Translations under genes and position numbers: made by a program | The notes under the pieces: generated by a model | What the model saw: the letters and a program-made list of their open reading frames with translations, nothing else | The model's database searches: none | What the model was told of the DNA's origin: nothing | Shown: piece after piece, positions 29,171 to 41,855 of the stretch | Layout of the letters: the number at the start of each line of letters is the position of its first letter | How positions within the stretch are numbered: the first letter of the stretch is position 1 | Assembly: GCA_963970005.1 (NCBI GenBank) | Contig: CAXAMN010022718.1 | Span: forward strand, 73,071 to 137,070 | DNA length: 64,000 bases | Origin: Durusdinium trenchii | Lineage: Eukaryota > Sar > Dinophyceae > Suessiales > Symbiodiniaceae | Direction of reading: 5' to 3'

Positions 29171-32100
29171 ATGGATGCCCAGGAAGGAAGGCCCCACCCA
29201 TTCATCTTTGCGGGTGACATGGAAGATGGTGAATCTTCTGCAGAAGGGGGGGTGGGTGAAGATCACATTTCGGACTCTGTCCTTCGTGAGAGCTTGTCCC
29301 GCAGCAGCTCGGTCCTCTCAACTCTGGCAGACGAATCCTACTCAGAGCTCCAGGCCCTAGCTGCAGCCGACATGGATCAGGAGGACAACGCTGAGATGGT
29401 GGAGGGTTCACAAGCCCCCTTTGAGGAGTCTCAAGAGCATTTGCCACCTGAGATTCCCACCAAGGAGGTTGAGGAGTCAAGTCAGGAAGGTATCACCATG
29501 ATTGTAGAGAAGTTTGATGCGTCGAACACCTTGACTCAACTCTTGGGCCTTGTGAAAGCAAAAATGAAGTCCATGGAAGAAGTCACGATTCTTGCCTTGG
29601 TGTTCCTTCAATGTTTTGCATTTGTTGGAGCCATATGGTTTTAATCATGGGTTGAGTGAAAGATGTGTGAATCTATGATTTCATGTAACGACTGACATGA
29701 CAATCTTGCAAAGTGAGGACTTCTGGCTCTCCTGAAGCTGCTGAAGGAGCCGGTGGTGCGTCTTCAGCCAGTGGCAAGCAGCATACTCCTCAACATGCTG
29801 AAGTGCTTCCAAAGCCTGCGGACTCACCTCAAGTTTCAGGACCACGTTGCCCAGGAAGCCCGTCAGCATTTAGTTTACCAGATTTGAGCCGTTGTCAGTT
29901 GTTTTAAGACATGCTATTTACATGGCCCGGCATAAGAAGGGTTATAGAAGGGTTGCATTGGACACGCCAACTGAAGTTTGTTGATCACCTTGTCAACGAT
30001 GCATTCCCTAAGGTCTTGGGAGTGCGCTTGACAATGCCGATACGCAAGTGGTTGCAAAATCCTTGGGGCAAGTGCTGGAATCCAGTCCGATGAAAGTCCC
30101 TGGTGCCAACGCCCCTCCAAAGGACAGTTTAAAAGGGATACAAAAGGACAATTATGATAATGACATATTACATTTTTGGTGTTTTTATAAATGCATGCAC
30201 ATTGTACATGAATGCATTCATGCGATCAAGGATGTTGGATTAGTTGGATTGCAATGATTGTTCCATGAAGATGTGTGCAGGAATTGGGCGAGATTGATGT
30301 CTTCTTGCGGGAGCAGCAGCTGAAGCTTGCACAGGCTAAGGGGAGGAAGCGCAAGTCAGAAAAGGTGGATGAAGAGCCGGAGGAAGGCGAGGAAGAGGAG
30401 TTGGAAGGGGAGGAGGAGGAGGAGGAGGAAGAAGAAGAAGATGAGCCTGTCCGGAAGAAACCGGCTGGGAAGGGTAAGGACAAGCCGACGGCCAAGTCGA
30501 AGCCAAAGAAGCAAAAGAAAGCTCCCAAGCGGAAAGCAAAAAAGCCAAAAGAGCCGAAGGCTAAGGCTAAGGCTAAGGCAAAAGGAAAGGGCAAGAAAGT
30601 CCGAGACGGCCAAGATGCCAATGAGAGCGGCCAGGCTGATGGAGGCAAAAAAACATTTGCCAAGCGAAGCCAATCCACCAAGAACCCAGAGAGATGGGCT
30701 AAGATTCGGGATACCTACATGGCCCACCTGCACAACATGCTGGAGGGTCAAGTTGCAGCTGAGGACAGGATTTTAGATATGCAAGAAACGACCATGGCAC
30801 GGGTGTTGCTGTGTTAAAGAATTGTCCAATTTGGGTTCCAAGGGGGTTGATGACAGTTTGCACGTTATCAATGCAATAATAATGGGATCATCTCACAAGG
30901 TTCACAAGTCATGCACATATGTATACACCCTTGTCTGTGCTGTGAGACAATGAGCAGGAGCATTGGTGGGTGGCTTGCGTTGCTCATTTGGCTTTGCATG
31001 GCAATAACTTGGATGCCATCAATGAGGAGCTGGCAAACCATTTTTTGTGCAGTGATGAGAACCGTTTCTTGGCCACTATTTGAACACATTTTCTGTACAG
31101 CCCCAGGTTGATGGCCATACTTGTGGATCACATCTCTGATAAAAAGAACGGTTGAACAGTAATGTTCCTTAAGTTTGCCCAGGATCAAAGCTCACGGATG
31201 CTGGCTGCGTTCGCGTTGCTGAGATTCAGAAGAGGCAGAAGACTTCCTGAACTTTTGAGATTTTGAGCGCATGGGCCACCGGGTGAGACTCGAAGGCACT
31301 TCCACTTCACCACCAATAATTTTGTAAATTCCACGAGGGGTTTGTTGCAAGGTGTCGTGAGATCACTCTCAGGGAGGATCTTTTTGGCAGCTAGGTTCGG
31401 ACTTTGCAGATGCGGCAAAACATGTGCATGGGCATTGCCGTCGTGAGTTGCAACAAATGGGTTGGCTTAAGTTCAAACTGTCTTGAATGCAACCCGACCC
31501 GGCTTCATGGTTTCAGCATGTTTCATGCCCATATTGGGGTGTACTGGTTTTTGGCAGGGAATCTCCGATTGCATGTGGGTGAAGCAAATAATTTAACAAT
31601 CCAGCGATCTTCTTGGCCTTCCATGCACCAGGTACAGCTTTTCATCTACCAGCTCTTCGCATTCCAAGCCGTGCAGGCATGGAACCAACATGGTGCATAT
31701 TTGCCATATGCAAGCATGCTACATGCATGGTTTGACAGCGTGGATGGAGCATGTATGAAAGTTTATGCATGTGAGCTCCATGGTTGCAGCTCCTTTCTGT
31801 CCAGAGAAACTATTAGTGGCAAAGGCGGCAAATCGGGATGGCACGTCGTTCATTTGCAGGGGTCGCAGTTTCTCTTTTTGAGATTGGGGCACCGAAGGCC
31901 AGGTTTTTAGGAGCGGTTGAGAGTGCATGCAGGTTTGCCTATAGATTGTTTGTCAATTGTTCCACTTGCTTCCACCCTTGCAGCTCTTCATCTTCATAGT
32001 TCTGTTGCTTTTCTGGAACACCAACATCGAGCTGAACCAGGCGGCATGGTTTTGATTCAAGGGTTGATGAATGTTCTTTGACACAACTGGGATAGCCTTG

Positions 32101-35100
32101 GACGTTGACTGAATGCTAAGGGCCTCCAGTTCATCGAACACTATGCAGGGTCTGGGACTATGACAAATACCATGAGGGAACAGGGTACCCCAAGTGCAAA
32201 GCTTGATGTGGAGTACAATCGTGGGATGGACGTCTTATCTTCAGGAGGCTTTTCGTGCTATCCTTAACCATGCATGTGCATGCAAGTGCAAATATAATAT
32301 ATATGCAATATGCATTCAATGTGCACTGGGGTCGGATGCTCCTGTTAAGGACATATCTTGTATCGGTTCTGCGAGGAGAGGCTAATGGACACTTTGTGAA
32401 GTGGTCAGGATTGAAATGCAGTACATGGGTGTCCATCTCCCGACCAAGCACAGGGAGGAGCTTCTTTGCTCCTGAAGGTAACCAGGAGCGAAAGTGCGTA
32501 GCCGAAGGCAACCAAATGGCTGCGCGCTGTGCACTAGTATGTGCGCTGGTGTTTGCTTTATATGGCACGTTTGTTGTCGAACAACCATCAAGCAGTCTCC
32601 TGTTTCGTCACCCGCGAATGCAGTGGTTATGTGGGATCACAAATGCTGGAAACTCAGTTGTATTCCTTTTAACATAATGATGCATGCAACCCCAATATAT
32701 ATATATATATAATATGCTCGGGCTGTATGAGGTTTGGCGCTGTGATTTTTGGATGTTATTCTTCAACTCACCATCACCAAAGAGGACCTCATTGTGGAGC
32801 AATTCTATTCATATTCGGAAGTTTTGGAAGGGCAAACTTACAAAGAAGATCCGCGAGGAACACAAAAAACGCAACCCTGGCTTTGCAACGGTCATTAAGT
32901 ATACCGACAAACAAGGAAAGAAGAGGTTTCATGGATCTAAGCGACTTCGCAGTACTCAGCTACTTGATTCAATGATATATTCAATGCAGGCATGCCATGT
33001 CATGAATTTAATATTACAATATCATGCATGCATGCACGCTGCATGTATATATCAAATGACTGACCCCTTTCCACCCAGGAACTATACCCGCGAGTTTGCA
33101 GCACACATGTGCAAATTGATGCCCGACATGCTTGTTGAGAAGCTTCCGCCTCCACAGTTGAGCCGGGCAGATGCTGCCACAAAGCTTGAAAAGCTTTGGG
33201 CTGAGGAGGAAGGGTTTGGGTCAGACTGTTGGGATGATGCTGACCTAAGGTCTGTAGCACGGTACCTTCTTGGGGCAAAGGGTCTCAAGATTCCCAAAAG
33301 GTTTGAGTGGTTTGTACCACACAATTTGTGAGCTGCCAAAGCGTGAAAGGGTTAAAAGAATATTCGAGCAAATAACAAACATGTTCAGCAAATAACAAAT
33401 ATACTCGCAGTTTGAAAGTATGCATTTTGTGTATACATGGTGCCGGAGCCTTTTTCATGCAGTGATACCGTTTCACATTGCTGCTTGGGTCTTTCAAGGC
33501 CAGGGAATGCATGACTTCGTCGATTCGAAACGCTTCGACACCTAGTAACATAGTTTTGAAGAACTGTTCGAAAACATGTTTTTCGAAACATACAGATCTA
33601 CATGAGCAACCCGCGAATCCACATGGGCAACCCGCAAAACCATCCACTCCACATACAGATTTGATTCGTAACCGTTTTGAACCATTTCGAACTCGATTCG
33701 AACAGTGTGGTTCGAAATTTGAACTGCTGCTTTCGAATTGGAATGGTCGTGATGTAAAATTCATGGTTTCGAATGTTTTTTTGCATGGCAGGTCTTGGAG
33801 ATGTCATCGTCATCACCCCGTCCAGTGCTCCAGAACTCATGGACGGCTGCTACGCTACTCTCTGGCATCCGCCACCTTGACCATGACTGTTTGCTTGCCA
33901 TAAAGAAGGAATTGCCAGATGATCCACGTGAACTTGAGAAGTTTTGTCAGGCCATTTGCATTTAATTGCACATACTATACTCAGATGCATGCAAAAGAAA
34001 GGGTGTCATACAATACATTGTGCACATCATTCAATTTTTCATACTGCTAGGCGATTGAAGCTATCCAATCCGAGAACTGTGAGAGACCAGCCTATCACAA
34101 GTCCAACTCTCAAGCTACAACAATCCCTGCAACAAGGGAACAGCTTATTGCAAATCAACGTAAGGTGCCTTCTTTTCATGTTAGCATGCATGTGTGCTGA
34201 CAGAGGTTCGCCGCATATGCTTAACATAAATTGTCGGTCCTTTGTAGGCAGCTACACCTTCAACATCCCCTGAGCTGGAAGCAAGTGGTTTGGGAAAGCT
34301 GATTCCTACTGCGACAAAGGCTGCAGTGCCAAAGTCTGTGGTTGCCTCTGTGGCTCGACCCATGAATGCCCCAACTGCAGAGCCTTCTATTGCCAAGGCG
34401 GGGGTTCCTCCCGCCCCACCAGCAGCTAGCAAAGCACCATTGGAAAACACCGGCCACAAGATTGCTCGTCTAACCCAGCCATCGCCTGAAAAGGCAGGAG
34501 CAGCAGCAGCAGCAGCAGCACCTGCAAAGGCAGCACCCCCTCCTCCTCCAAAACATGTTTCTCGTGCTCTGACTCTAGAGTTTGATGCAGCAAGTGACGG
34601 CAAGCTCCCTGCTCTTCCAGCTTCTAGCTTGGTTTTTCCCAAGGGTGCTCCCTCATGCAGTCCACCTTTGGTAGATTTCAATTCTTTGAGATCTGCTGCA
34701 GAAGAGCCACATAATCATGATTCTAGTCTGCATGCAGTGGAGAAGTCCATAGAAGTCCATATAATTTGCATCACGTATACGATCATGATTTATTGCCTGG
34801 CTCAGGAACGCAGGATGCAGATTCTGGTTGATCTTCTAGCTAAGCAGCAGTCCCAAATTGCCCAGCTTCTGAATGGAACCCACCCTCCCCCGGATGACAT
34901 CGTACAGACCCAGCGAGACATTGATCAACAACTTGCTGATCAGCCAAAGCTAGACCAGGTGCGCAATTGTTCATGTTTTAGAACAAACTATGACCATTTG
35001 TTTGGTCAGGTTCTGGTGGACCCGATTCCAGAAGCAGTGGCACCTGCAGCCCTGCAGGAGCCTGGGCCTGAGACACCTGCAGAGCCCGAAACACCTGTGG

Positions 35101-37307
35101 AACCCGATCAAGGAAACGGTGATGCCGAGGAGATACCAAATATCATGCATGTTGCCACCATGACCAAAAGTGACAAAGACAAGGTACGTCGGATCTGCAC
35201 ACCAAAACTGTGCAGCGGAAAGTTGGAGGTACCTAAGGACATTTTTGATTTGTGGCAGAATGAAAAGGGCCGGGGAAAGCTCTTTGATATGTGGTGCAAG
35301 TCTGGTGGAGTCAAGGCCGGTCACATGCTTCTATGCGGTTCATATATGCATATAATGAAACATATTCTGCAGGTTGATCTTCCCTGGCTGGCAGGTAGTC
35401 TTCATGCAACGGGTTGAGATCCTTTCAACGACTACAAAGTCGAAGAAAATTGAGATCAAGGGCGGCTTTTATAGCGAGAATGATATGCGGACTGAACTTG
35501 GCTACACCCAGCCTCTCGGCAGCAACATGGTCAAATCTAACCTCTTCCATGCCAGGTTTTAATATATTCCATGGAAAACAATAGAGTTTGGCTGAAATTG
35601 CGCATTCTTTATAAAATTGTTCAAATTGTGGCAACTCTTCCATGCAGTAAAATTAGCACCAGTTGATGCATGCAATTGTAGTTGCAATCCATGTTAACAT
35701 TTATGCAGCAAGAATCATCATTCGGGATTTCAATTGGGATTGTCAGCAAACCTGTGTGCTGCAAAGGGATCGTATCGACAAGATCAAGAAATGGGCAACA
35801 GAGCGAAAGCTGGTAAGGCAAGAATTGTTTGAATGCATGTTTTTTGATCAAATTTGTATTGTGGGTCACTCCAGAGATAGCATGTTGAGCAATGCAGGGT
35901 TTGCGAGTACGACCCGACGGAGCTGGAGTATTGGGTGAATACCAGGACATCAGGCACGTTGTCCAGGGAAGACATGCTGCGCATGTCTGTTCAACATTCG
36001 CATGAGGGTGAGGTGCAGGACATTAGTCAGTGTCAGCCTTCAATGGACATTGGGATGGATGGGCCGTTTGGGGATTTGGGTGCTGGAACTGCACCCCCAG
36101 CAGCACAAGAAGGAGATGTAGCACTACAGGCAGGCATATTCTTAATGCTTTGTTGTCAGCTGCAATTTGTTTTTGATTGTTTGTGCATGAGTGCTGTTGT
36201 TGTTTGGACTCTATACCCGCGGAGGTGAAGCCCAAGCTCTCCATGTACCTGAAGAATGCTCTCAAGGCGAAGAGCGCGCTTTGTTCCATCATCGAGAAGA
36301 TTGAGGACCTGGCAAGTGGTGATTCTGCTTGCAAGCAGTTCCTTGGCAACTCAATGCTGTAGAATTTCTCATAAACAATAGCGTGTACATCATCCATGCA
36401 TGTATTAAAATAGTCATTAAACCATGCAACATGCATGGGCCAACTCAGGATGAAGGAGAGGCTGGAAAAGGTTGTCAATGAAGTTGATGCTGGCTACGAT
36501 AAGCTTGCGGAATTGCAGGCAGAGGGAGATACCGCTGGATTTTCTGAGGAGAGCCTTTGATGTAATATACATTGTTATAAACACTCAGAGCTTTTACTTC
36601 GTCCTTTTATCCGGCTTTCAGCTCCATGATAGATTAGTGGTGTCTGTATGTCGCACATTGATTTATATAAGGATTGGCAAGAAGCTGGAGGCAATCTTTC
36701 TTGAGCTAACCAAAGCGAACCTTGGCAGCCTACAGTCCCGTGAGGCAGCTAGGAACATTTGCATTGGCCCTGTTTTACCTTCAATTGTGTTAAACAGTTG
36801 GACACTTCATTCCAAGGATGTCCAGGAGCACCGCTTTGCAAGCTTCAGCCCAGTCGATGGCCAAGATTCATGCGTTTCAGACTAGTAACATTAAGTTTAC
36901 ATTATTGACAATTATCCTGGTCTCAGGCTGTTTGTGACCAAAGCCAAAAGGGCCAAACGGGTCAAGCGTGAATAGATTCATTTGCGATGATGTGCAAAGA
37001 CTTTCGGAAGTTGCATTTTGCAACGGGGGTCGCAGTCTTGCGGGATAGGACACGTGATGTTTCATGTCAAACCTGCAACTGTGTGAACTTTAGTGCTGAC
37101 CAGGGGTGAAAAAATGCTGCCCATGCGTGTGTGTATGTATGCTTAATTCATTCCATTGCCCTGGGCCATGCAGTTGCGATCTGCTGCGATTCTAGTCGCA
37201 GTATAAACATTAAGGCATGAATTCGTGTTTGCATGTTTCTCTGTGACAGGCCAGAAGACCGAGCTGAGCGAGACCGTTCACCACATAGCCAAATTGTATG
37301 CCAAAGG
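29171..37307 (+). CDS. Intron-rich transposon-type gene, N-terminal and central exons
   Basis: Successive plus-strand exons with matching style are read. They include an acidic start (from 29171 or 29218), a Ser/Pro/Glu exon near 29719-29840, and 30281-30802 (Glu-rich then Lys-rich, ending in WAKIRDTYMAHL). Further exons are about 30958-31080 (EHWWVACVAHLALHGNNLDA), about 32820-32990 (WKGKLTKKIREEHKKRNPG), about 33080-33300, 33792 to about 33940, 34051-34159, 34248-34754, 34806-34958, 35010 to about 35310 and 35373 to about 35555. The last group is 35898-36129 (DPTELEYWVNTRTSG), about 36225-36358, 36449 to about 36535, from 36672, and about 37250-37307. The 35373/35898 pair (VEI, GGFYSENDM, EYWVNT) is a pattern I associate with very abundant dinoflagellate transposon proteins. 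Introns of 51 nt occur at 34755-34805 and 34959-35009. One GC donor is likely at 36130. Exons near 31.2-32.7 kb are unresolved. The Lys-rich part suggests a nuclear, DNA-binding protein. Confidence 0.5.
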
Positions 37308-37383
37308 TGTTTCTTGGCTAAAGTGTCAACTACTCTTTACTTGCATGCAAAAAAGCTGAGTTGATTCACATGGTTCCTCCTAG

Positions 37384-39162
37384 GCTACGGCGTTGGAATG
37401 CGTGGAGGAAGCCAAAGCGGCTTCAGGAAAAGATTTTTGTCCCGTCTTGCAGCAAATCGCAAAAGCGAAGTTGCAGTTTGCAGACGAGCCCCTGTATCAG
37501 GCCTTGTCCAAATGTGGTCTAGCAATGCATTTCCCTATAGCACAACTCAATCTGGACCAGGAGCTGTCATATCCTTGCTTTCTTCCAAAGGAACAATTGG
37601 AAGCGGTCGCGGGGGCGGGTTTTCTTCACAAAGTGATGGGCGTGCCACTGATTCATGCAGACCGTGCGTTACCAGCATTTTGGGATAAATTTCAGCAACT
37701 GTACCCTCACCACGATTTGTTCAACACAGCCACACCTGTTGATTTTCAGCGCCTTCTACCTTTCTATTTGCACGGGGATGGAGGAAGGACTTACAAAAAA
37801 GACAGCCTGCTTGTGTTGAGCATGTACAGTGCTCTTGGGAGTGGAACTGCGAAAAAACCTGTTGACTTGCAGCCACTGAAGCGACGTCGCATGGATCCAT
37901 CAGAATGCTTGGATGAAAGTCAGCAGCTGGGTGTCAATTTGACTGGTCAAAGCTTGACCAACAGATTCCTTTTCTGTGCTATGAAATGTGAGCTGTACAA
38001 GAATAAACGTCACCGATTCAATGCATTGCTGGATCACTGGGGCCGTTTCTTGGCACAGCTTTTTGAAGAGGGATTTACCTTTGATGGTGAAACATGGAGG
38101 GTGGCCATCTTAGGCCTTACAGGGGACGCGCCATTCCTCCGAGAAGCAGGAAATCATGATCGCAGCTTCTCTTGTGTTGGCAAAAAGCATGGATCAACAG
38201 GATTGAAAGGAGTCTGTTGGCTTTGCCCAGCGGGACGGAGCGGTGGGCCACCGTTTGAGGACGTGCGTGTGACTTCAGCTCTTTGGACGGGCCAATGCGG
38301 TCAGAGCAATCCGCTGCCTTGGTCTGAACCAGGGCCTTTGTTGCAGCATTTGGCACTGAATGAGTTGGATGTTGCATCTTTCTACCGGCCGGATCTTTTT
38401 CATGTGTATCATGCAGGTGTTGGCAAAGACTTCGCAGCTAGCGCCATCATCTATGCAATGAAGACATTCTACAAACGGAGGAACATCCATCTCAGTGTAG
38501 ATGCAATCAACGAAGAGCTGAAACAGTTCTTACAGCAGACCAAGGTGCGTATAAACTTTGGTCGCTTGACCCTGGAAATGCTGGGGTATTCAACAGCACG
38601 TTCATACCCCTTTGGGCATTGGAGTAAGAATATGGACACAGCAGTGATGGCCAAGTTTGCAGAGTACCTGTGTGTCAAAAACCACAATGGGTATGAACGT
38701 GATGCCATACGACAGCTGATTGTAGAGGCCTGTGGTTGTATCAACCATTACATGCATGTGCTCTTCAATGCTGGTTTCTTTTTGACCGAATCAGAGGCCT
38801 GGCAAGCAATCCAAAGTGGGCAACGTTTCCTGATTTGCTTTTCTCAGTTGGCAGAGGCCTGCTGCAACCAACGTCTGTGCTTATTCAAGTTGAAGCCTAA
38901 GCTCCATTATTTTGCCCATCTGATTCACAGATCTTGGCAGCAGTTCCAAGTCAACACAGAGAGCGTTGTGAATGCACTTGCAGAGTCCACATTCATGCTA
39001 GAAGACTTCGTTGGACACATCAGCAGGCTCAGCCGGCGTGTTTCTGCCAAGAAACATGGGTTGAAAATCTACTACCGGTACATGGTCGCGGCGCATTACC
39101 AATTGAAGCAGTCGGTGGATGGAAAAGATTGCAAATGCGCGATTTGTGCAGGTTTGTGCTAA
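37384..39162 (+). CDS. Long 3' exon of the transposon gene: CACTA/KDZ-type transposase core
   Basis: An exon opens after acceptor CCTAG at 37383 in phase 0 and runs about 590 codons. Candidate RNase H-fold signposts come in order. HGDGGRTYKKDSLLVL gives a first Asp at about residue 130. ILGLTGDAPFLREAG, followed by a GVCWLCPAG knuckle, gives a second Asp with Cys-x2-Cys as in CACTA-like enzymes. RPDLFHVYHAGVGKDF resembles the conserved D-x-x-H-x-x-x-G segment, and PKLHYFAHLIHR followed by ESTFMLEDFVGHI may supply the Glu. The frame ends CKCAICAGLC at 39162, but a GT donor (GCAG/GTTTGTG) just before the stop could lead into a further exon. The exon is intact, so the copy is not obviously dead. 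The family assignment is by pattern only. Confidence 0.5.
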   Translation, partial: ATALECVEEAKAASGKDFCPVLQQIAKAKLQFADEPLYQALSKCGLAMHFPIAQLNLDQELSYPCFLPKEQLEAVAGAGFLHKVMGVPLIHADRALPAFWDKFQQLYPHHDLFNTATPVDFQRLLPFYLHGDGGRTYKKDSLLVLSMYSALGSGTAKKPVDLQPLKRRRMDPSECLDESQQLGVNLTGQSLTNRFLFCAMKCELYKNKRHRFNALLDHWGRFLAQLFEEGFTFDGETWRVAILGLTGDAPFLREAGNHDRSFSCVGKKHGSTGLKGVCWLCPAGRSGGPPFEDVRVTSALWTGQCGQSNPLPWSEPGPLLQHLALNELDVASFYRPDLFHVYHAGVGKDFAASAIIYAMKTFYKRRNIHLSVDAINEELKQFLQQTKVRINFGRLTLEMLGYSTARSYPFGHWSKNMDTAVMAKFAEYLCVKNHNGYERDAIRQLIVEACGCINHYMHVLFNAGFFLTESEAWQAIQSGQRFLICFSQLAEACCNQRLCLFKLKPKLHYFAHLIHRSWQQFQVNTESVVNALAESTFMLEDFVGHISRLSRRVSAKKHGLKIYYRYMVAAHYQLKQSVDGKDCKCAICAGLC

Positions 39163-39900
39163 AGTGTGTTTTTTGAAACGAACACATTTTTTCGAAACGT
39201 ACACTTCTCATGGAAAACCGTATGGCATACAAAAATAAGCGTATGTTTGGGTTCACAGGGAGGTCACTACATGTTACTATAGTTCTCTATATATCCGAAA
39301 TAACATGAACACAATGGCCCTTAACCCTCAATATTGGATCCAAATTCGTACACGTTCCGTCCTTCTTGTGTCGCTGGCAGCTGGGTGGCCGCCACACAAA
39401 GATTCGTCACATCGCTCGTGGGCGTGAAGGGATCAAAGAGCCCCCCACGAGCTTGCGAGAAGAGCCGGTTCAGCAAACCTGGAGCGTTGCAAGATGTTCT
39501 TTACACCAAGATCATCCTTCCAAACGTGTGGTGTGGTGCAACATTTTGCTGAACACATATGAAGACGTCATGGTTTGTTAAGCGTTTTTTCTCCTTGTTC
39601 CTCCTGGTGGACTTGTTCCTCCAGGAATGGGCTGGAGGTGGAACACTTATCACACCCACCATCGGGCAATCTGGATCATGGGCCCAGTGGGGTGACCGTC
39701 ACTGGGGTGAATTCTCAGCATTATGGCCTTCCACTTTTTTACGTAGACTAGCTTGTTCTTTCCAGTTCCAAAAGGAGTGCTTATTCAATTTGAGGTGGGC
39801 CTGGGACTCTTTCCAACCCTTCCAACCGCTTGGAAAGCTCGCTCCGCTCTCTCCTCTCTCTCCTCTCTCTCTCTCGCGCTGCCTGGATGAGGTGGCGGTG
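39163..39900. other. No gene recognised
   Basis: Intergenic-looking sequence between convergent units. CTCTCTCC-type low complexity at 39840-39875. Confidence 0.4.
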
Positions 39901-39930
39901 TCACGGCACAGGTGGCCTCCTCAGCACCAC

Positions 39931-40730
39931 CTCCCAGCAGAGGGCCCAGATTCAGCCGCACCGCGGCCGACAGCAGCTGTGCGAGATCGGTGACCGCCGC
40001 CTGCGGCAAGGTCTCGTGGGCCCTGGCGGAGAGCGGGATGTTCATGGCTTGGAGGAAGAGGGACCAAGACATGGCAGAACATCAAGAATAGGACGAAGGA
40101 CAACTTTCACTTGTAGAGGATTTTTGCAAACCCAAAAAACACCTGCAAGTTTGAGTCGTTCCAAGTCTTTCCTACCGGATGGGTTGAGCAAACGCCACAA
40201 TATTCCCGCCTGTGCAGCAGGAGATCCATCGCGGAGTTTTCTGCATAGCGATGCTTGCTAAAGGCTTTGAGCAGCATGGCCACGTCATTGGCACTCATCG
40301 CAACATGCCTTCCCAGCTGGTGCACGTCGGCCTCGTCGCCCTCGTCGCCCTCCCAGTCCCTCTCCGACAGCAATGCTTCGCCTGCGGCGCTCAGCAGCTC
40401 GGAGCCCGTATAGCGCGCCCGATGAAAGCCAAAGAGAGCTCGTGACAGCTGGGGCGGCGACAGGGCCAACATCAACGCTTGACAACGACAGCTCAAGCGT
40501 TCCCACAGACGACCCGTCTTCTCGTCGAGCCGCGCGCCGGCCCGACTGGCGCGGTCGATGGCATCCAGGAGATCCTTGGGGCCCATGGTGGCGGTGGAGC
40601 CCCAGGCCATCACGGGATCCACCACCAGGATGCCTCCGCGTGCCTTGCGACCGAAGTGCCGCAGGTCCACATTCCATGCCACCGCAAGGGGACGGTTCAG
40701 GCGATTCCGGCGCCGCGCGACGTGGAGCAT
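39931..40730 (-). CDS. FASTK/OPR-like protein, probably organelle-targeted
   Basis: Minus-strand exons at about 40730-40210 and 40047-39931. ATG 40730 starts an Arg-rich, acid-poor leader (MLHVARRRNRLNRPLAVAW) that looks like a mitochondrial or plastid presequence. Helical repeats follow: KDLLDAIDRASRAGARLD, LALSPPQLSRALFGFHRARY, and VAMLLKAFSKHRYAENSAMD. The last is close to the FASTK-type NDVxxLLxAFSKxxY unit. The second exon continues with MNIPLSARAHETLPQAAVTD and ends before GTGGTG. The junction phases do not fit a simple GT-AG join: the first exon seems to end before GCGGG or GGCGGG, so the splice is non-canonical or an exon is missing. Related proteins handle organelle RNA stability or processing; the target here is unknown. 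Confidence 0.5.
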
Positions 40731-41282
40731 GGCGGTTTTGGGGCAGGTGTCACGTGCATGAGCAGGAAAAAGGTGCATGTCTCTGTTGCACAGGTCCCTT
40801 ATTGAATCGTCACGTAAATACATTCAGTGATGATCATCAGCAGGGGGTAATTGCAAATGACCAACATGCTTTAGCGACTCTTAGTTGGGCTGTGCAACTC
40901 GTCCAAGGATGTTGAAGTAAACGACATGAATCTGGAAGAGTTGACGCCACTAATGGTCGGTTTTGTGCTCTCTGAATTGCAATATCTCGGTTAAAACACA
41001 TCCCTTGCTCAGGCAGTCACATCATTCATCTGTTGCTTGCCATGCAGTCAATGGCACGATGCAAAGGCTAATCAAGAAATCGCGGCAGCGGCATGTTGCT
41101 CGTGACTGGGCTCCAAAAAACAAGAGAAAGACAAACACATCTAGGGGAAATAGTGTCTTCAGGTTCTATGTTGGCTCTTCTTGGGTCTCTTTGCAAGAGC
41201 TTGATCATTGCTGCTTCTTTTCAAAAAACAACCAAACCTGCAGACCTACTCTCCTGCCGAAAACGCAAAAACAAAAAACAGG

Positions 41283-41358
41283 GAGCGTCGAACCGTTGGA
41301 AGCGCAACTCGTCCTCCAGGGCATGGAACTCAAACTTCGATGCATAGGAACTCCAGGC
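41283..41358 (-). CDS. Candidate exon, unknown protein
   Basis: Minus strand, after acceptor GGACCAG, reads AWSSYASKFEFHALEDELRF then QRFDAP. The composition is good but the 3' limit is unclear. Confidence 0.35.
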
Positions 41359-41749
41359 CTGGTCCGGGAAGATGGATCGTGGTTGGTTTCGTGCATCACC
41401 GAGTCCGTCCGGTTTTTATATTTGGTTCTACATAGGTTCTAGTCCGAGTCCTTACATAGGTTCTATACCTATTTTGGTTCGACCAGGTCATGAAGCACGG
41501 AACATCCATGGTGGGCAACCGGAATCCGTGCCAGGGTAGATGTGGATTGACGACATGATCACTGAAACGACTGAAGTTGTTTCGATCCAACTGACATGGT
41601 TTCGATGCAATCGAACCCCCAATACCAAACAAACAGCGCCTTGGGCGTTCTGAAGGGTTTGTTGCCCAATGCGGCGAAACACGAAACCCGCGCGGTGTTT
41701 CGCCGAACATCCATCCGTGCCGTCGAAACATGGAGGAACTCCAATACCT

Positions 41750-41855
41750 GAGGGAAGTCCAACGGTTTTGGCTCGCTGAAGTAATTAGCGAAAGCTCCTT
41801 TTCGGGTCACCTAAACATACAATGCTTACAATCGTCTTGGATTCCCATATATATT
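41750..41855 (+). repeat. Dispersed repeat C, copy 2
   Basis: Degenerate direct-orientation match of 26866-26975, best over GGCTCGCTGAAGTA and CTCCTTTTCGGGT. Confidence 0.55.
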
